Assembly: GCF_018122655.1 (NCBI RefSeq)
Contig: NZ_JAGRQC010000001.1
Coordinates: 992,001 to 1,056,000 of the forward strand
Source: Stakelama marina
Lineage (GTDB): Bacteria; Pseudomonadota; Alphaproteobacteria; Sphingomonadales; Sphingomonadaceae
Direction: 5' to 3'
Length of the DNA stretch: 64,000 nucleotides
Below the pieces are notes generated by a model, which ran no database searches, had not been told where the DNA came from, and was given only the letters and a program-made list of their open reading frames with translations. Below, one piece after another: positions 17,259 through 27,206 of this stretch (positions are counted from its first letter, which is position 1; every line of letters begins with the position of its first letter). A program made the translations under genes and the position numbers.

Positions 17259-18178
17259 AGGCCAACACCATATTGGAAACGATCGGCAATACCCCGCACA
17301 TCCGCGTCCAGCGGCTGTTCGGCGATGCCGAGGTGTGGATCAAGTCCGAGCGTTCGAACCCCGGCGGATCGATCAAGGACCGCATCGCGCTCGCCATGAT
17401 CGAGGATGCGGAAAAGTCGGGCAAGCTGAAGCCCGGCGGCACCATCATCGAGCCGACCAGCGGCAATACCGGCGTCGGCCTCGCGATGGTCGCCGCGGTC
17501 AAGGGATATAAGCTGATCCTCGTCATGCCTGAAAGCATGTCGATCGAGCGCCGCCGCCTGATGCTCGCCTATGGGGCCAGTTTCGACCTCACGCCGCGCG
17601 AAAAAGGCATGAAGGGTGCGATCGAGCGGGCGCAGGAGCTTGTCGACCAGACCGAAGGCGCCTGGATGCCGCAGCAGTTCGACAATCCCGCCAATGTCGA
17701 TGTGCATGTCCGCACCACCGCGCAGGAAATCCTGAACGATTTCCGCGACAACCCGATCGACGTCATCATCACCGGCGTCGGCACCGGCGGCCATATCACC
17801 GGCGTTGCCGAAACGCTGAAAAAGGAATGGCCCGACCTGAAGGTCTATGCGGTCGAGCCCGAACAATCGCCCGTCATTTCGGGCGGTCAGCCGGGTCCGC
17901 ACCCCATTCAGGGCATCGGCGCAGGCTTCATCCCGTCGAACCTGCATACCCAGGCGATCGACGGCGCGATCAAGGTCGAAGCCGAAGTCGCCAAGGACAT
18001 GGCGCGCCGCGCCGCGCGCGAGGAGGGCATGTTGGTGGGCCTCAGCTCGGGCGCGACGCTTGCCGCGATCCTGCACAAGCTGCCCGACCTGCCCGAGGGC
18101 AGCCGCGTCCTCGGCTTCAATTACGACACGGGCGAGCGCTATCTCTCCGTGCCCGATTTCCTGCCCGAAGAAAGCTGA
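17255..18178 (+). CDS. cysK: cysteine synthase A (O-acetylserine sulfhydrylase)
   Basis: 307 residues. PLP enzyme making cysteine from O-acetylserine and sulfide. The PLP lysine is Lys41 in [10 protein letters not shown], the substrate loop TSGNTG is at 68-73, and the phosphate-binding [10 protein letters not shown] and late LVGLSSGAT are present. Length is that of CysK/CysM enzymes; the sequence around [27 protein letters not shown] is of the CysK type. Translationally coupled to the upstream MFS gene by a 4-base overlap, an arrangement that suggests the transporter handles a cysteine-related compound (inference). Confidence 0.95.
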   Translation: MKANTILETIGNTPHIRVQRLFGDAEVWIKSERSNPGGSIKDRIALAMIEDAEKSGKLKPGGTIIEPTSGNTGVGLAMVAAVKGYKLILVMPESMSIERRRLMLAYGASFDLTPREKGMKGAIERAQELVDQTEGAWMPQQFDNPANVDVHVRTTAQEILNDFRDNPIDVIITGVGTGGHITGVAETLKKEWPDLKVYAVEPEQSPVISGGQPGPHPIQGIGAGFIPSNLHTQAIDGAIKVEAEVAKDMARRAAREEGMLVGLSSGATLAAILHKLPDLPEGSRVLGFNYDTGERYLSVPDFLPEES

Positions 18179-18245
18179 TTTGCCATATCGGGCAAAATAA
18201 CGTTACGGTCCCTCCGGAAATCGGCAAGGCTTTCCCGGGGGGACC

Positions 18246-18548
18246 ATGCGAAATGCGGTTTTGTGCATCGGCGCGATGCTTGCGATGCTGTTGTTCTGGC
18301 CGACGCTTTTCGGCGGCGGCAGCAGCAGCCCGGCAAGGGCCGCACCGGTCTCTTCCGAACTTGCGGGCCTGAGCGATGACGATGCCAACCGCGTCCGGAT
18401 GAACGTCCCGCCCGCGCTTCACAGCAACCCGAGCTGCACGCATCGCTATGCGACGCAAATCGTCGATTGCCACAAGGGCCGCCGCTGCGTCGCGGCAGTA
18501 AAGACACGTCGCGACCTGTGCGAAGCGACGGGCTCCTGGCAGGATTGA
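18246..18548 (+). CDS. small exported cysteine-containing protein, unknown function
   Basis: 100 residues. A hydrophobic N-terminus (AVLCIGAMLAMLLFWPTLF) forms a signal peptide or anchor, followed by a Gly/Ser linker and a compact C-terminal part with four cysteines (CTHRYATQIVDC, RRCVAAV, DLCEATG), likely two disulfides in the periplasm. GGGGGGA just before the ATG serves as ribosome site. The gene stands alone, 67 bases after cysK. No family recognised. Confidence 0.6.
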   Translation: MRNAVLCIGAMLAMLLFWPTLFGGGSSSPARAAPVSSELAGLSDDDANRVRMNVPPALHSNPSCTHRYATQIVDCHKGRRCVAAVKTRRDLCEATGSWQD

Positions 18549-18689
18549 GCAGGCCAAGCCAGCTACGTTTTACGCGCCCGCGAAATGGGATATGCGGTGG
18601 CGGAGCACTGAAAGGCGAAGCGCATGCCCCGACGACATATTGCAGTTCGCCCGATTGCTGAAATCGCGGTCTGAAACGATCTTCGCGTA

Positions 18690-19970
18690 ATGCGCTCCGC
18701 TGATCCAGGCTCTTCGCGACGACTGCAATCTCTGCTGCTGTCCATCGCCTTGACCGCGATAGCGGCGCCGGCGCTGATCGTGGCGAACGTCCACACGCCA
18801 GCCCCCCACGCCGGGCAGGCCGCCGCACCCGAACAAGCATCGGCCGCGCCGCTATCGACCCCGCCGCCGGTCGAGCCGTTTCGTATCCGCGATCTCGATC
18901 CCGATCAGGCCCGCGAATACAACGCCTCCATTCCGTTCGTCAGCGGCGCATTGCAAACCGCCCGCGCCTTCAACTGGTCGAGCGGAAGCGAAGACCGTGA
19001 ACGCGCGCTCGACTGCCTGGCGACCGCTGTACTGTATGAGGCAGGCGACGACACCACCGGAGAAAAGGCGGTGGCGCAGGTTGTCCTCAACCGGGTACGC
19101 CATCCTGCCTTTCCCGACACGGTTTGCGGCGTCGTATTTCAGGGCGCCGAACGCAATTCCGGGTGCCAGTTCACCTTTACCTGCGACGGATCGCTTGCGC
19201 GCACCTATTCATCGCCGGCATGGGACCGCGCCCGCACCGTTGCACGACTGGCGCTGCAAGGAAGCGTGGACAAGGCCGTCGGCAATGCTACCCATTACCA
19301 TACCGACTGGGTCGTTCCCTATTGGAGCGCCCATCTAGACAAGATCGCACGGGTCGAAACGCATCTGTTCTTCCGTTGGTCCGGCTGGTGGGGCACGCCT
19401 GCCGCCTTCAAGGCCAGCTATCGCGGCGGAGAACCGCGCATCGAGAAACTTGCGGGACTGTTCGACGCGCATAAGAGCGCCGAGGAACTGGCCAAAGCCA
19501 GTGTCGGCACGATCGACGCAGCGACCATCGCCGGATCGGCCCTACCCCAGCCACTCGACAGCAATCCCGACACATTTCTCGTTACGATAGACCCGGCGCT
19601 CGATCCGGCTACCCTTCCGGCGCTCGCCCGTCGCGCCTGCGGCGACCGCAGCTACTGCAAGTTCATGAGCTGGGCCGGCAACGCCCCATCGAAACTGCCC
19701 TTATCCGCGAACGATATTCGGACGATGGCGTTCAGCTATCTCCGCAACCGTGCCGGTAATTTCGACAAAGCGCTGTGGAACTGCGACCTATTCCAGCGTT
19801 CGGATGCCAGCCAGTGCATGCGCCGATCTGCGCCCATGCCGGAAAATGATTTCGCGCTCGAAAATCTGCCGGGTACGCGATCGGTCTCCGTACCCGGCCC
19901 GTTGAAGGGCGTTCGGCGCAAGACGGGCAGACTGATGCCCGTCCCGGCCGACAACGCCAGCGGCGATTAG
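18690..19970 (+). CDS. cell wall hydrolase, SleB family
   Basis: 426 residues. The N-terminal hydrophobic segment ([18 protein letters not shown]) is a signal peptide or anchor, followed by a Pro/Ala linker. The Hydrolase_2 (SleB) domain covers ~105-215: [28 protein letters not shown], quoted by its core AVLYEAG, where Glu is the catalytic residue, then [12 protein letters not shown] and [13 protein letters not shown]. Cleaves peptidoglycan glycan strands; in Gram-negatives it serves wall remodelling, not spore germination. The C-terminal ~200 residues are less conserved. Its stop overlaps the stop of the convergent acyl-CoA dehydrogenase gene by 4 bases. Confidence 0.9.
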   Translation: MRSADPGSSRRLQSLLLSIALTAIAAPALIVANVHTPAPHAGQAAAPEQASAAPLSTPPPVEPFRIRDLDPDQAREYNASIPFVSGALQTARAFNWSSGSEDRERALDCLATAVLYEAGDDTTGEKAVAQVVLNRVRHPAFPDTVCGVVFQGAERNSGCQFTFTCDGSLARTYSSPAWDRARTVARLALQGSVDKAVGNATHYHTDWVVPYWSAHLDKIARVETHLFFRWSGWWGTPAAFKASYRGGEPRIEKLAGLFDAHKSAEELAKASVGTIDAATIAGSALPQPLDSNPDTFLVTIDPALDPATLPALARRACGDRSYCKFMSWAGNAPSKLPLSANDIRTMAFSYLRNRAGNFDKALWNCDLFQRSDASQCMRRSAPMPENDFALENLPGTRSVSVPGPLKGVRRKTGRLMPVPADNASGD

Positions 19971-21769
19971 GCCGCCTGAAACATCGCGGGATCGAGCGCC
20001 ATCAGGCTTTCGCTCCCGCCCTCGATCTTGCGGCGCAGCGCGCCGGCATCGGGCATGATCCGTTCGGCAAAGAATCGCGCGGTAACGAGTTTGGCCTCGA
20101 GGAAGTCCTTGTCGCCCTCGCCCGCTGCCAGGGCGTCGGCCGCTGCCTTCGCCATGCGCAGCCACATCAGCCCGGTAGCGACGATGCCCAGCAGGTGCAT
20201 ATAGCTGTGCGCACCCGCACCGACCTGATTTGGATTCTGCATACCGTTCTGCATGAACCACATCGTCGCCGTCTGTAGCTGACCAAGCGCCTTTTCGAGC
20301 GCGGCGGCGAAGTCGGCAATCTTCTCGTCATCCTTGGCGGCAGTGGTTTCTTCGGTCACCACCTTGAAGAAAGCCTGGATCGCGCGGCCACCATTCTGGG
20401 CGAGCTTGCGGCCGACCAGATCCATCGCCTGCACCCCGTTGGTGCCTTCGTAGATCATCGCGATCCGCGCATCGCGAACATATTGCTCCATGCCCCATTC
20501 GGCGATGTAGCCGTGCCCGCCATAAACCTGCTGCGAATCCGTCGCGATGCGGTAGCCCATGTCGGTGCCATAGCCCTTGATGACCGGGGTCAGCAGACCG
20601 ATCAGGTCGCCGGCAAGCTGGCGAGCTTCCTCGTCCTCGGCGGCGTGTTCCAGATCGACCTGCAATGCGCCCCACAGGCACAGTGCGCGCAGCCCCTCGG
20701 TCAGTGCCTTGCCTTCCATCAGCATGCGCCGGACATCGGGATGAACGAACAGCGTGTCGGCCTTTTCCTCCGGCTCCTTGGGACCGGTCAGCGCCCTGCC
20801 CTGCCGCCGGTCTCCAGCATATTGCACCGCGTTCTGATAGGCCGTTTCCGCGACGCCAAGTCCCTGCAAGCCGACGCCAAGGCGGGCAGCGTTCATCATG
20901 ATGAACATCGCGGCGAGGCCCTTCATTTCCTCGCCGACCAGATAACCGGTCGCGCCGTCGTAATTCATGACGCACGTCGAATTGCCGTGGATACCCATCT
21001 TGTGCTCGATCGAGCCGCAGGTGACCGCGTTGCGATCCCCGAGCGAGCCGTCGTCGTTCACCATGAACTTGGGCACGATGAAGAGCGAAATGCCCTTCGA
21101 ACTGTCGGGCGCACCCGGCGTCTTCGCCAGCACGAGGTGGATGATATTGTCGGTCAGGTCGTGCTCGCCCGACGAAATGAAGATTTTCGTGCCGGTGATG
21201 CTGTAGCTGCCATCGGCCTGCGGCTCCGCCTTGGTGCGGATCAGGCCGAGGTCGGTGCCGCACTGCGGCTCGGTCAGGTTCATGGTGCCGCCCCATTCGC
21301 CCGACACCATCCTGGGCACATATTTCTCTTTTTGCTCCTGAGACCCCTTGGCGAGGATCGCCGCGATCGCGCCGTGCGTCAGCCCCGGATACATGGCGAA
21401 CGCCATGTTCGAGGAAATCATATATTCCTGGAACGCCGTCGCCACGACATGCGGCATTGCCTGGCCGCCGAATTCTTCCGGCGCCGACAGCGTCGCCCAG
21501 CCGCTTTCGACAAATTGCTTGTACGCGCCCTTGAAGCCTTCGGGCGTCGTCACGCTGCCATCGTCATGGCGGGTGCACCCCTCGCTGTCGCCCACCTGAT
21601 TGAGCGGGAACAGCACCTCGGCAACGAACTTGCCACCTTCTTCGAGCACCGCATTGACGACGTCGGGCGTCGCATTGGCGAAGCCGGGCAGGTTTGCATA
21701 GCGATCGAGCCCGATGACGGAATCGAGGATGAAACGGGTATCGCGTACAGGCGGCGTATATTGCGGCAT
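19967..21769 (-). CDS. acyl-CoA dehydrogenase with C-terminal extension
   Basis: 600 residues, the long class with an acyl-CoA dehydrogenase C-terminal domain (DUF and Acyl-CoA_dh_C type). Starts [15 protein letters not shown]; the upstream frame belongs to merR. The FAD/substrate segment [19 protein letters not shown] and [12 protein letters not shown] are visible, and the catalytic base lies in the region [13 protein letters not shown]. First dehydrogenation step of fatty acyl-CoA beta-oxidation. It directly follows the MerR regulator by 8 bases and is almost certainly controlled by it. Confidence 0.93.
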   Translation of the reverse strand: MPQYTPPVRDTRFILDSVIGLDRYANLPGFANATPDVVNAVLEEGGKFVAEVLFPLNQVGDSEGCTRHDDGSVTTPEGFKGAYKQFVESGWATLSAPEEFGGQAMPHVVATAFQEYMISSNMAFAMYPGLTHGAIAAILAKGSQEQKEKYVPRMVSGEWGGTMNLTEPQCGTDLGLIRTKAEPQADGSYSITGTKIFISSGEHDLTDNIIHLVLAKTPGAPDSSKGISLFIVPKFMVNDDGSLGDRNAVTCGSIEHKMGIHGNSTCVMNYDGATGYLVGEEMKGLAAMFIMMNAARLGVGLQGLGVAETAYQNAVQYAGDRRQGRALTGPKEPEEKADTLFVHPDVRRMLMEGKALTEGLRALCLWGALQVDLEHAAEDEEARQLAGDLIGLLTPVIKGYGTDMGYRIATDSQQVYGGHGYIAEWGMEQYVRDARIAMIYEGTNGVQAMDLVGRKLAQNGGRAIQAFFKVVTEETTAAKDDEKIADFAAALEKALGQLQTATMWFMQNGMQNPNQVGAGAHSYMHLLGIVATGLMWLRMAKAAADALAAGEGDKDFLEAKLVTARFFAERIMPDAGALRRKIEGGSESLMALDPAMFQAA

Positions 21770-21777
21770 GGGTCGTC

Positions 21778-22212
21778 CTATCGGTCGTTGGTCGCGTGGG
21801 TGTTCTCGAGCATGGCCACGAAATCTTCGAGTTCGTTGATCGCGGCGTCGATGTCCTTGCGCTGGTTCTGGAGAAGAACGATCCGCTCGCGGCAACGCTG
21901 CATCGTTACCTCGCGCTGGACCTTGCGCCCGTCCCCGACATCATAAAGGTCGATCATCTCGCGAATCTCGGCGAGGCTGAAACCGACACGCTTGCCGCGC
22001 AGGATCCAGGCGAGCCGGGCACGGTCGCTATGCGAATAGATGCGCGCTGTCCCGCGGCGTTCGGGGCCAATCAGCCCCTCATCCTCATAGAAGCGCAGTG
22101 CGCGCGGGGTGACTTCGAATTCCGCACAGAGATCCGAAATCGTGAAACTGTCACGATCCGTCCGCGGTGCGATCGGAGCGAAGCCAACGGGGTTCGTGGA
22201 ACCAGCAGCCAT
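21778..22212 (-). CDS. MerR-family transcriptional regulator of fatty or branched acyl-CoA catabolism
   Basis: 144 residues. MerR winged-helix at ~22-90: [27 protein letters not shown], described by core [13 protein letters not shown], and [14 protein letters not shown] as the wing. A dimerisation coiled coil (residues ~100-140, [20 protein letters not shown]) follows. No Cys cluster, so not a metal sensor; this acyl-CoA-type MerR branch sits next to acyl-CoA dehydrogenase genes. A palindromic operator lies immediately upstream, suggesting autoregulation together with the dehydrogenase. Confidence 0.9.
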   Translation of the reverse strand: MAAGSTNPVGFAPIAPRTDRDSFTISDLCAEFEVTPRALRFYEDEGLIGPERRGTARIYSHSDRARLAWILRGKRVGFSLAEIREMIDLYDVGDGRKVQREVTMQRCRERIVLLQNQRKDIDAAINELEDFVAMLENTHATNDR

Positions 22213-22219
22213 GGGCCAT

Positions 22220-22248
22220 CCAATAGCTTACCTTTACGTCAACGTCAA
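22220..22248 (-). promoter_or_regulatory. putative MerR operator and promoter
   Basis: Near-perfect palindrome TTTACGT-CA-ACGTCAA (22233-22248), of the ACGT-N-ACGT type known for LiuR-like MerR regulators. On the minus strand it contains TTGACG (22243-22248), a good -35, with TATTGG (22220-22225) 17 bases further as a poor -10. The putative -10 is only 8 bases from the merR ATG, so the transcript would be nearly leaderless or the real -10 differs. Confidence 0.55.
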
Positions 22249-22265
22249 TCAGTCAAACATGGCCG

Positions 22266-22775
22266 TCAGTCGTCCGCGCCGGTCTCGCAAAGCAACCGCC
22301 CCCGCGCATCGCGCAGAGCGGAGGCTTCCGATTTTGACCCGCTCAGCCTTCCTACCTCCAGCCCAGCGAGCGACGCACGCCCCCGGCATAGCGAAGCGCA
22401 CCCGTCGGGCAGCGCGCCGGGGAACCGCACATGCTGCCCGTCGAACCGCGCCTCGAACTTGCATCCGTTCGCGAAAGCAAGATGCAGCGCTTCGCCGTCG
22501 CGCTGGGCCGTGCCCGAACCGCTGCACGTCAGCGCTTCGCCGTAATCGACGAACACGCCGACCCGGTATTCACGCTTTGCAGGGAGGACGCACAGGCGGT
22601 TGGTGTCGCGTGCGTACAAACCGACGGGGTCGGTGTCGCCGGGATCACGAATGACGCCGCGTTCTATCGCCGCGCTCTCGAGATCGCTGGATCGGGACGA
22701 ATGCTTGCCGCCCGATTGCGCATCGCCCGAGCAACCGGCCAGCGCGAACAGCACCAGCAGCCCGGCACGTCTCAT
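22266..22775 (-). CDS. lipoprotein of unknown function
   Basis: 169 residues with a short lipoprotein signal [18 protein letters not shown] (lipobox LAGC, Cys15). The mature part has several cysteines ([34 protein letters not shown]) and is otherwise without a recognised family. The ATG overlaps the hisI stop (ATGA), so it is translated with hisI, although no functional link is known. Probably periplasmic, outer- or inner-membrane anchored. Confidence 0.7.
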   Translation of the reverse strand: MRRAGLLVLFALAGCSGDAQSGGKHSSRSSDLESAAIERGVIRDPGDTDPVGLYARDTNRLCVLPAKREYRVGVFVDYGEALTCSGSGTAQRDGEALHLAFANGCKFEARFDGQHVRFPGALPDGCASLCRGRASLAGLEVGRLSGSKSEASALRDARGRLLCETGADD

Positions 22776-23131
22776 CGCACGCGCACCAGCTCACCATTCT
22801 CGATGCGGCGGTAGAAACAGCTCCTTGCGCCGGTATGGCACGCCGGCCCTGCGGGTTCGCAGCGCAACCACAGCGCATCCTGATCGCAGTCGATCCGCGC
22901 CTCGACGACGCGCAGAACATTCCCCGAGCTTTCGCCCTTTTTCCAAAGCTTTTGGCGGCTACGCGACCAGAAATGCGCCTCGCCGCTGTCCAGCGTCCGG
23001 GCGAGCGCCACGTCGTTCATATGTGCAAGCATCAGCACTTCGCCCGTCCCGGCGTCGGTCACGACAGCGGTCAAAAGGCCGTTGGCATCGAATTTCGGAT
23101 CGATCGTGTTTCCGGTTTCGCGGTCAGTCAT
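22772..23131 (-). CDS. hisI: phosphoribosyl-AMP cyclohydrolase
   Basis: 119 residues, the single-domain HisI without a HisE fusion. Opens the purine ring of phosphoribosyl-AMP in histidine biosynthesis. Conserved features: [35 protein letters not shown] (quoted by [15 protein letters not shown]), the metal-binding DCDQDALWL, and the Cys-containing [13 protein letters not shown]. All zinc and magnesium ligand positions appear intact. In this window it is separated from other his genes. Confidence 0.95.
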   Translation of the reverse strand: MTDRETGNTIDPKFDANGLLTAVVTDAGTGEVLMLAHMNDVALARTLDSGEAHFWSRSRQKLWKKGESSGNVLRVVEARIDCDQDALWLRCEPAGPACHTGARSCFYRRIENGELVRVR

Positions 23132-23171
23132 ACCCGCAATCTACGCGACGCTACGCAATGGTGGAAGCGCC

Positions 23172-23420
23172 TCAGTGCGACCGAATTGCGTCGATCAGCT
23201 CGTCCTTGGTCATCTGGGACCGCCCCTCGATGCCAATCTCCTGCGCTTCCTCGTACAGTTCGTCCTTGGTGCGATCCTCGAGCTCGGTTCCCTTGTGATC
23301 GAGGCTGCCATTGGATTTCGCATTGGCGATCCGCGCCGCCTTTTCCTTCGATTCGCCCTGTTCGCGCAGATCCTCGTACAATTTGTCGTTCTTGATCTGG
23401 TTTCCGTGGTCCTTCGCCAT
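23172..23420 (-). CDS. small Rho-N / SAP-like domain protein
   Basis: 82 residues from MAKDHGNQIKND, with AGGAG nine bases before the ATG. Very hydrophilic. The first half (KLYEDLREQGESKEKAARIANAKSN, cited by LREQGESKEKAARIAN) is a conserved stress-protein-like segment; the second half (TKDELYEEAQEIGIEGRSQMTKDELIDAIR, cited by MTKDELIDAIR) is a Rho termination factor N-terminal-like helix-extended-helix fold that can bind nucleic acid. Not Rho itself. Probably a stress-related nucleic-acid-associated protein. Confidence 0.8.
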   Translation of the reverse strand: MAKDHGNQIKNDKLYEDLREQGESKEKAARIANAKSNGSLDHKGTELEDRTKDELYEEAQEIGIEGRSQMTKDELIDAIRSH

Positions 23421-23548
23421 CGCAAATCTCCTTTCCACTTCCAAAAACGCGTGGATAAACCGTGGGTTCAGCGAAACATGACAAAAGGGCGACAAACCGT
23501 CCGCGCTTCCCTATATGGCGGGCAGGCACACGAACCCCGTGGGATCGC

Positions 23549-25006
23549 ATGTTCAGTACCAATCCTTTCGACGACGACAAGCTACGCGAAGAGTGTGGCG
23601 TTTTCGGTGTTGCAGGCGCAGACGACGCGGCAGCGCTCGCCGCACTCGGCCTCCACGCGCTCCAGCATCGCGGGCAGGAAGCCGCCGGCATCTGCAGCTT
23701 CGACGGCACCCAGTTCCACACCCACCGCGCGATGGGGCATGTCGCGGGCAATTTCGACCGCGACGACGTGATCCGCGCGCTGCCCGGCAGCGTCGCCGTC
23801 GGCCACGTCCGCTACTCGACGACCGGCGAGACTGCGCTGCGCAATGTCCAGCCGCTCTATGCCGACCTCGCCAGCGGCGGATTTTCGGTCGCGCATAACG
23901 GCAATCTCTCGAACGCGATGCGCCTGCGTCGCGATCTCGTGCGGGCCGGTTCGATCTTCCAATCGACCTCGGACACCGAAACGATCATCCACCTCGTCGC
24001 GACATCGAGCTACCGGACACTGCTCGACAAGTTCATCGACGCGTTGAAGCAGGTCGAAGGCGCCTATTCGCTGATCTGCATGACGCCCGAGGGCCTGATC
24101 GCCTGCCGCGACCCGCTCGGCATCCGCCCGCTGGTGATGGGCCGGCTCGGCGACGCGGTGATCTTCGCATCGGAATCGGTGGCGCTCGACGTGGTCGGTG
24201 CGACCTATGAACGCGAAGTCGATCCGGGCGAGCTCGTCATCGTCCAGGGCGGCGAAGTCCGCTCGATCCGCCCCTTCGCGCCACAGGCCGCGCGGCCGTG
24301 CATCTTCGAATGGGTCTATTTCTCGCGCCCCGATTCGATCGCCGACGATCGCTCGATCTATTCGGTGCGAAAGGCGATCGGCGCGCAGCTCGCGATAGAG
24401 GACCCGGTCGATGCCGACCTCGTCATCCCGGTTCCCGATTCGGGCACCCCCGCCGCGATCGGCTATGCCCAGCAATCGGGTATTCCGTTCGAACTCGGCA
24501 TCATCCGTTCGCATTATGTCGGGCGCACCTTCATCCAGCCGCGCGACGAGGTCCGCCACTTGGGCGTCAAGCTGAAGCACAACGCCAACACCGCGCTTAT
24601 CAAGGGCAAGCGCGTCGTACTGATCGACGATTCGATCGTGCGCGGCACCACCAGCCTGAAGATCGTGCAGATGATGCGCGATGCCGGCGCGGCCGAGGTG
24701 CATATGCGCATTGCCAGCCCGCCGACGCGGCATAGCTGCTATTACGGCGTCGACACGCCCGAACGCGCCAAGCTGCTTGCGGCGAAGCACGATACGAAGG
24801 GCATGCGCGACTATATCAAGGCCGACAGCCTCGCCTTCATCTCGATCGACGGGCTCTACAAGGCGCTGGGCGAGGAAGGCCGCGCGAAAATCCGCCCCAA
24901 ATATTGCGATGCGTGCTTTACCGGCGACTATCCGACGACGCTGACCGACCAGGACGATGTCGCCGCGGTCGATCAGTTCGCAATGCTTGAAGAGCGAGTG
25001 AGCTGA
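23549..25006 (+). CDS. purF: amidophosphoribosyltransferase (PurF)
   Basis: 485 residues. First step of purine synthesis: PRPP plus glutamine to phosphoribosylamine. The start MFSTNPFDDDK gives a 15-residue propeptide that is normally removed to expose the nucleophile Cys16 (REECGVFGVAG). Class II glutaminase features HALQHRGQEAAGI, GHVRYSTTG and SVAHNGNLSN follow. The PRPP-binding loop in the C-terminal half is VVLIDDSIVRGTTS. Cys residues suited to an Fe-S cluster (SCYYGVD, YCDACFTGDYP) match the Bacillus-type enzyme. A long upstream frame extension without a ribosome site was rejected. Confidence 0.96.
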   Translation: MFSTNPFDDDKLREECGVFGVAGADDAAALAALGLHALQHRGQEAAGICSFDGTQFHTHRAMGHVAGNFDRDDVIRALPGSVAVGHVRYSTTGETALRNVQPLYADLASGGFSVAHNGNLSNAMRLRRDLVRAGSIFQSTSDTETIIHLVATSSYRTLLDKFIDALKQVEGAYSLICMTPEGLIACRDPLGIRPLVMGRLGDAVIFASESVALDVVGATYEREVDPGELVIVQGGEVRSIRPFAPQAARPCIFEWVYFSRPDSIADDRSIYSVRKAIGAQLAIEDPVDADLVIPVPDSGTPAAIGYAQQSGIPFELGIIRSHYVGRTFIQPRDEVRHLGVKLKHNANTALIKGKRVVLIDDSIVRGTTSLKIVQMMRDAGAAEVHMRIASPPTRHSCYYGVDTPERAKLLAAKHDTKGMRDYIKADSLAFISIDGLYKALGEEGRAKIRPKYCDACFTGDYPTTLTDQDDVAAVDQFAMLEERVS

Positions 25007-25108
25007 CGGGCGCGCCCGCCGCCCCCTTGATCCGACGCCGCTTCCCCGCCATTCGGCATACCGAGCGATAAACGGCGCCGCAGCTGTCGGCGCGCGATGG
25101 AGACCGAT

Positions 25109-25819
25109 GTGACCGACAAGCCGCTAGCCGACCGCCTCGCCCTCGTTACCGGAGCAAGCCGCGGCATCGGCGCTGCGACTGCAAAGGCGCTGGCGGCGGC
25201 GGGCGCGCATGTCGTCCTCACCGCGCGGACCGTGGGCGGCCTCGAAGAGGTCGAGGATGCGATCCATCAGATCGGCGGGTCGGCCACGATCGCGCCGCTC
25301 GACCTGACCGAAACCGACAGCGTGGCGCGCCTTGGCGCGGCGATCGCCGACCGCTGGAAAGCGCTCGACATACTGGTGCTCAATGCCGCAGCGCTGGGCT
25401 CGCTCGGCACGGTTTCATCGTTCGACCCCAAGGAATTTTCGCGCGTAATGACGCTGAATGTCAGCGCGCAGGCAGCGCTGATCGGTTCGTTCGACCAGAT
25501 GCTGCGAAATTCGAAACATGGCCGCGTGATCGGCCTGACAACCACGCCCGCTCGTGAACCGCGCGCCTATTGGGGCATGTACGGCTCGTCCAAGGCGGCG
25601 TTCGAAAATCTCGTCCTGTCCTACGGCGCCGAGGTTCAGCATATCAGCGCGGTACGCACCGCGCTGCTCAACCCCGGCGCGACGCGCACCGAAATGCGCA
25701 AGCGCGCCTATCCGGGCGAAGACCCTGCGACCGTGAAACCGCCCGAAGACGTTGCGACGCGTATCGTCGCAATGCTGACCGAAGACTTCGAAACCGGGCA
25801 TTACGAAAAGCTCGACTGA
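25109..25819 (+). CDS. SDR-family oxidoreductase
   Basis: 236 residues from GTG (VTDKPLADRLALVTG); GGAG lies six bases upstream, and an in-frame ATG at 25097 would add four residues. Rossmann NAD(P)-binding TGASRGIG at ~12-19, NAA in ILVLNAAALG, and the catalytic Tyr/Lys pair in MYGSSKAAFE. The usual catalytic Ser position is within IGLTTTPARE (Thr-rich), a mild deviation. The C-terminal PEDVATRIVAML is common in fatty-acid-type SDRs. Substrate unknown. Converges with cfa; a repeat with two hairpins separates them. Confidence 0.88.
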   Translation: MTDKPLADRLALVTGASRGIGAATAKALAAAGAHVVLTARTVGGLEEVEDAIHQIGGSATIAPLDLTETDSVARLGAAIADRWKALDILVLNAAALGSLGTVSSFDPKEFSRVMTLNVSAQAALIGSFDQMLRNSKHGRVIGLTTTPAREPRAYWGMYGSSKAAFENLVLSYGAEVQHISAVRTALLNPGATRTEMRKRAYPGEDPATVKPPEDVATRIVAMLTEDFETGHYEKLD

Positions 25820-25825
25820 TCTTCG

Positions 25826-25893
25826 ACCGTTATCCCGGCGAAAACCGGGATCGCTCGCCAATTTCCAACCGGTGCCAGCTATCGCTGGAATGA
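25826..25893. repeat. dispersed palindromic repeat between convergent genes
   Basis: Two hairpins, ATCCCGG-cgaaaa-CCGGGAT (25832-25851) and CCAGC-tatc-GCTGG (25875-25888). The outer flanks (GTTATCC and GGAATGACGAC) are roughly complementary, giving one larger inverted repeat. The pattern of an ATCCCGGCGAAA start and an AATGACGAC end matches a widespread intergenic element of sphingomonads and other proteobacteria. It may also end transcription of both genes. Confidence 0.7.
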
Positions 25894-25901
25894 CGACGGG
25901 C

Positions 25902-27179
25902 TTACCCGCCGTCTTTCACCAGCGTTACCTGCGCGACATCGATCCCGCCGCCGCGAAACCCGCCTTCACAGTACATTAGATAATAGCGCCACAAGTCTAT
26001 AAACCCGCGGTCGAAATCGTGCGGCAGCTTGCCCGCAGCGACCGCCGCGTCGAACCGCTCGCGCCAGCGCTTCAGCGTTTCGGCATAGCTCAGACCAAAA
26101 CCGCGTCGGTCCTGCCAGCGCAAGCCGGCGGCCTCCGCGATCTGGCAAAACCGCGATTCCGAAATGAGCATTCCGCCCGGGAATACATAGGTCTGGATGA
26201 AATCGACATTCGCGGCATAGGCGTCGAAAATATCGTCGTCGATAGAGATGAGCTGGATCGCCGCATGCCCGCCCGGTTTCAGCACCCGCGCGATGGTTTG
26301 CAGGTAATCGGGCCAATATTCCTCGCCGACCGCCTCGACCATCTCGATGCTCGCAACCGCGTCGAACGTCCCTTCGACATCGCGGTAATCGGTCAGCGAT
26401 ACGGTCACACCGTTCAGACCGGCTTGCCCCATCCGCCGCTCGACATAGGCTTTCTGCTCGCGCGACAATGTCAGGCCGTGGACCTTGCGACCGCCACGCG
26501 CGGCGACCTCGGCGAACGACCCCCAGCCGCAGCCAATCTCCAGGATCGTATCGCCCCGCTTCGTTTCGGTACGGCCGAGGATCGCCTGCAATTTCGCGTC
26601 CTGCGCGGCCTCCAGCGTCTGCTGACCATCGGCATCGAACAGCGCGCTCGAATAGGTCATGCCTGCATCGAGCCACAGCGAATAGAAATCGTTGCCTAGG
26701 TCGTAATGATATTCGATGTTACGCCGCGCACCGGCCCGATCATTGCGGTTGAGCGCATGAAAGATGCGCCGTCCTATCCGCGTCCAGCGATTTGCGCGTG
26801 CCGAATTTCCCAGCCCGTGACGGTTGCGTACGAACAGTTCGAACAGCGGCACCGGATCGGGGCTGGTCCATTCGCCCAGTGACCAGGCCTCGTACCAGCC
26901 AGCCGATCCGCCGCTCATCAACCGCCAGAGCGCACGCCACTTTACGATGGTGACGATGGCGAGCGGCCCTTCACCTCGACCGCCGAGCATGCGCCGTTTA
27001 CCACCGGGTAACGTAGCCTCGATCGCCCCCTCACCCAGGCCTGCGTCGATCCGGTCGAGCAACCTGCGTAGCAAGGGATGCAGTGCCGCCGACGATATCC
27101 TGTCGAGAATGCCGACGCGCCGTTCCCCGCCGAACCGCCTCCCCCTGTTCCGCTCGCTGATTTGCATGCGCGCCTTCAT
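25902..27179 (-). CDS. cfa: cyclopropane-fatty-acyl-phospholipid synthase
   Basis: 425 residues. Methylates cis double bonds of membrane phospholipid acyl chains using SAM, as a cytoplasmic-face membrane enzyme. SAM motif I is LEIGCGWGSFAE, preceded by the Cfa-specific EYHYDLGNDFYSLWLDAGMTYSSA (cited by YHYDLGNDFY and MTYSSA). The bicarbonate-site Glu/His region EMVEAVGEEYWPDY and FIQTYVFPGGMLIS are also standard. Start MKARMQISER; the fifth residue Met (27167) is an alternative. It lies 27 bases downstream of phr on the same strand, a pairing frequent in light- or singlet-oxygen-response clusters. Confidence 0.95.
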   Translation of the reverse strand: MKARMQISERNRGRRFGGERRVGILDRISSAALHPLLRRLLDRIDAGLGEGAIEATLPGGKRRMLGGRGEGPLAIVTIVKWRALWRLMSGGSAGWYEAWSLGEWTSPDPVPLFELFVRNRHGLGNSARANRWTRIGRRIFHALNRNDRAGARRNIEYHYDLGNDFYSLWLDAGMTYSSALFDADGQQTLEAAQDAKLQAILGRTETKRGDTILEIGCGWGSFAEVAARGGRKVHGLTLSREQKAYVERRMGQAGLNGVTVSLTDYRDVEGTFDAVASIEMVEAVGEEYWPDYLQTIARVLKPGGHAAIQLISIDDDIFDAYAANVDFIQTYVFPGGMLISESRFCQIAEAAGLRWQDRRGFGLSYAETLKRWRERFDAAVAAGKLPHDFDRGFIDLWRYYLMYCEGGFRGGGIDVAQVTLVKDGG

Positions 27180-27206
27180 GCACGCAGCCGCGCGAAGGGC
27201 AAGGGG

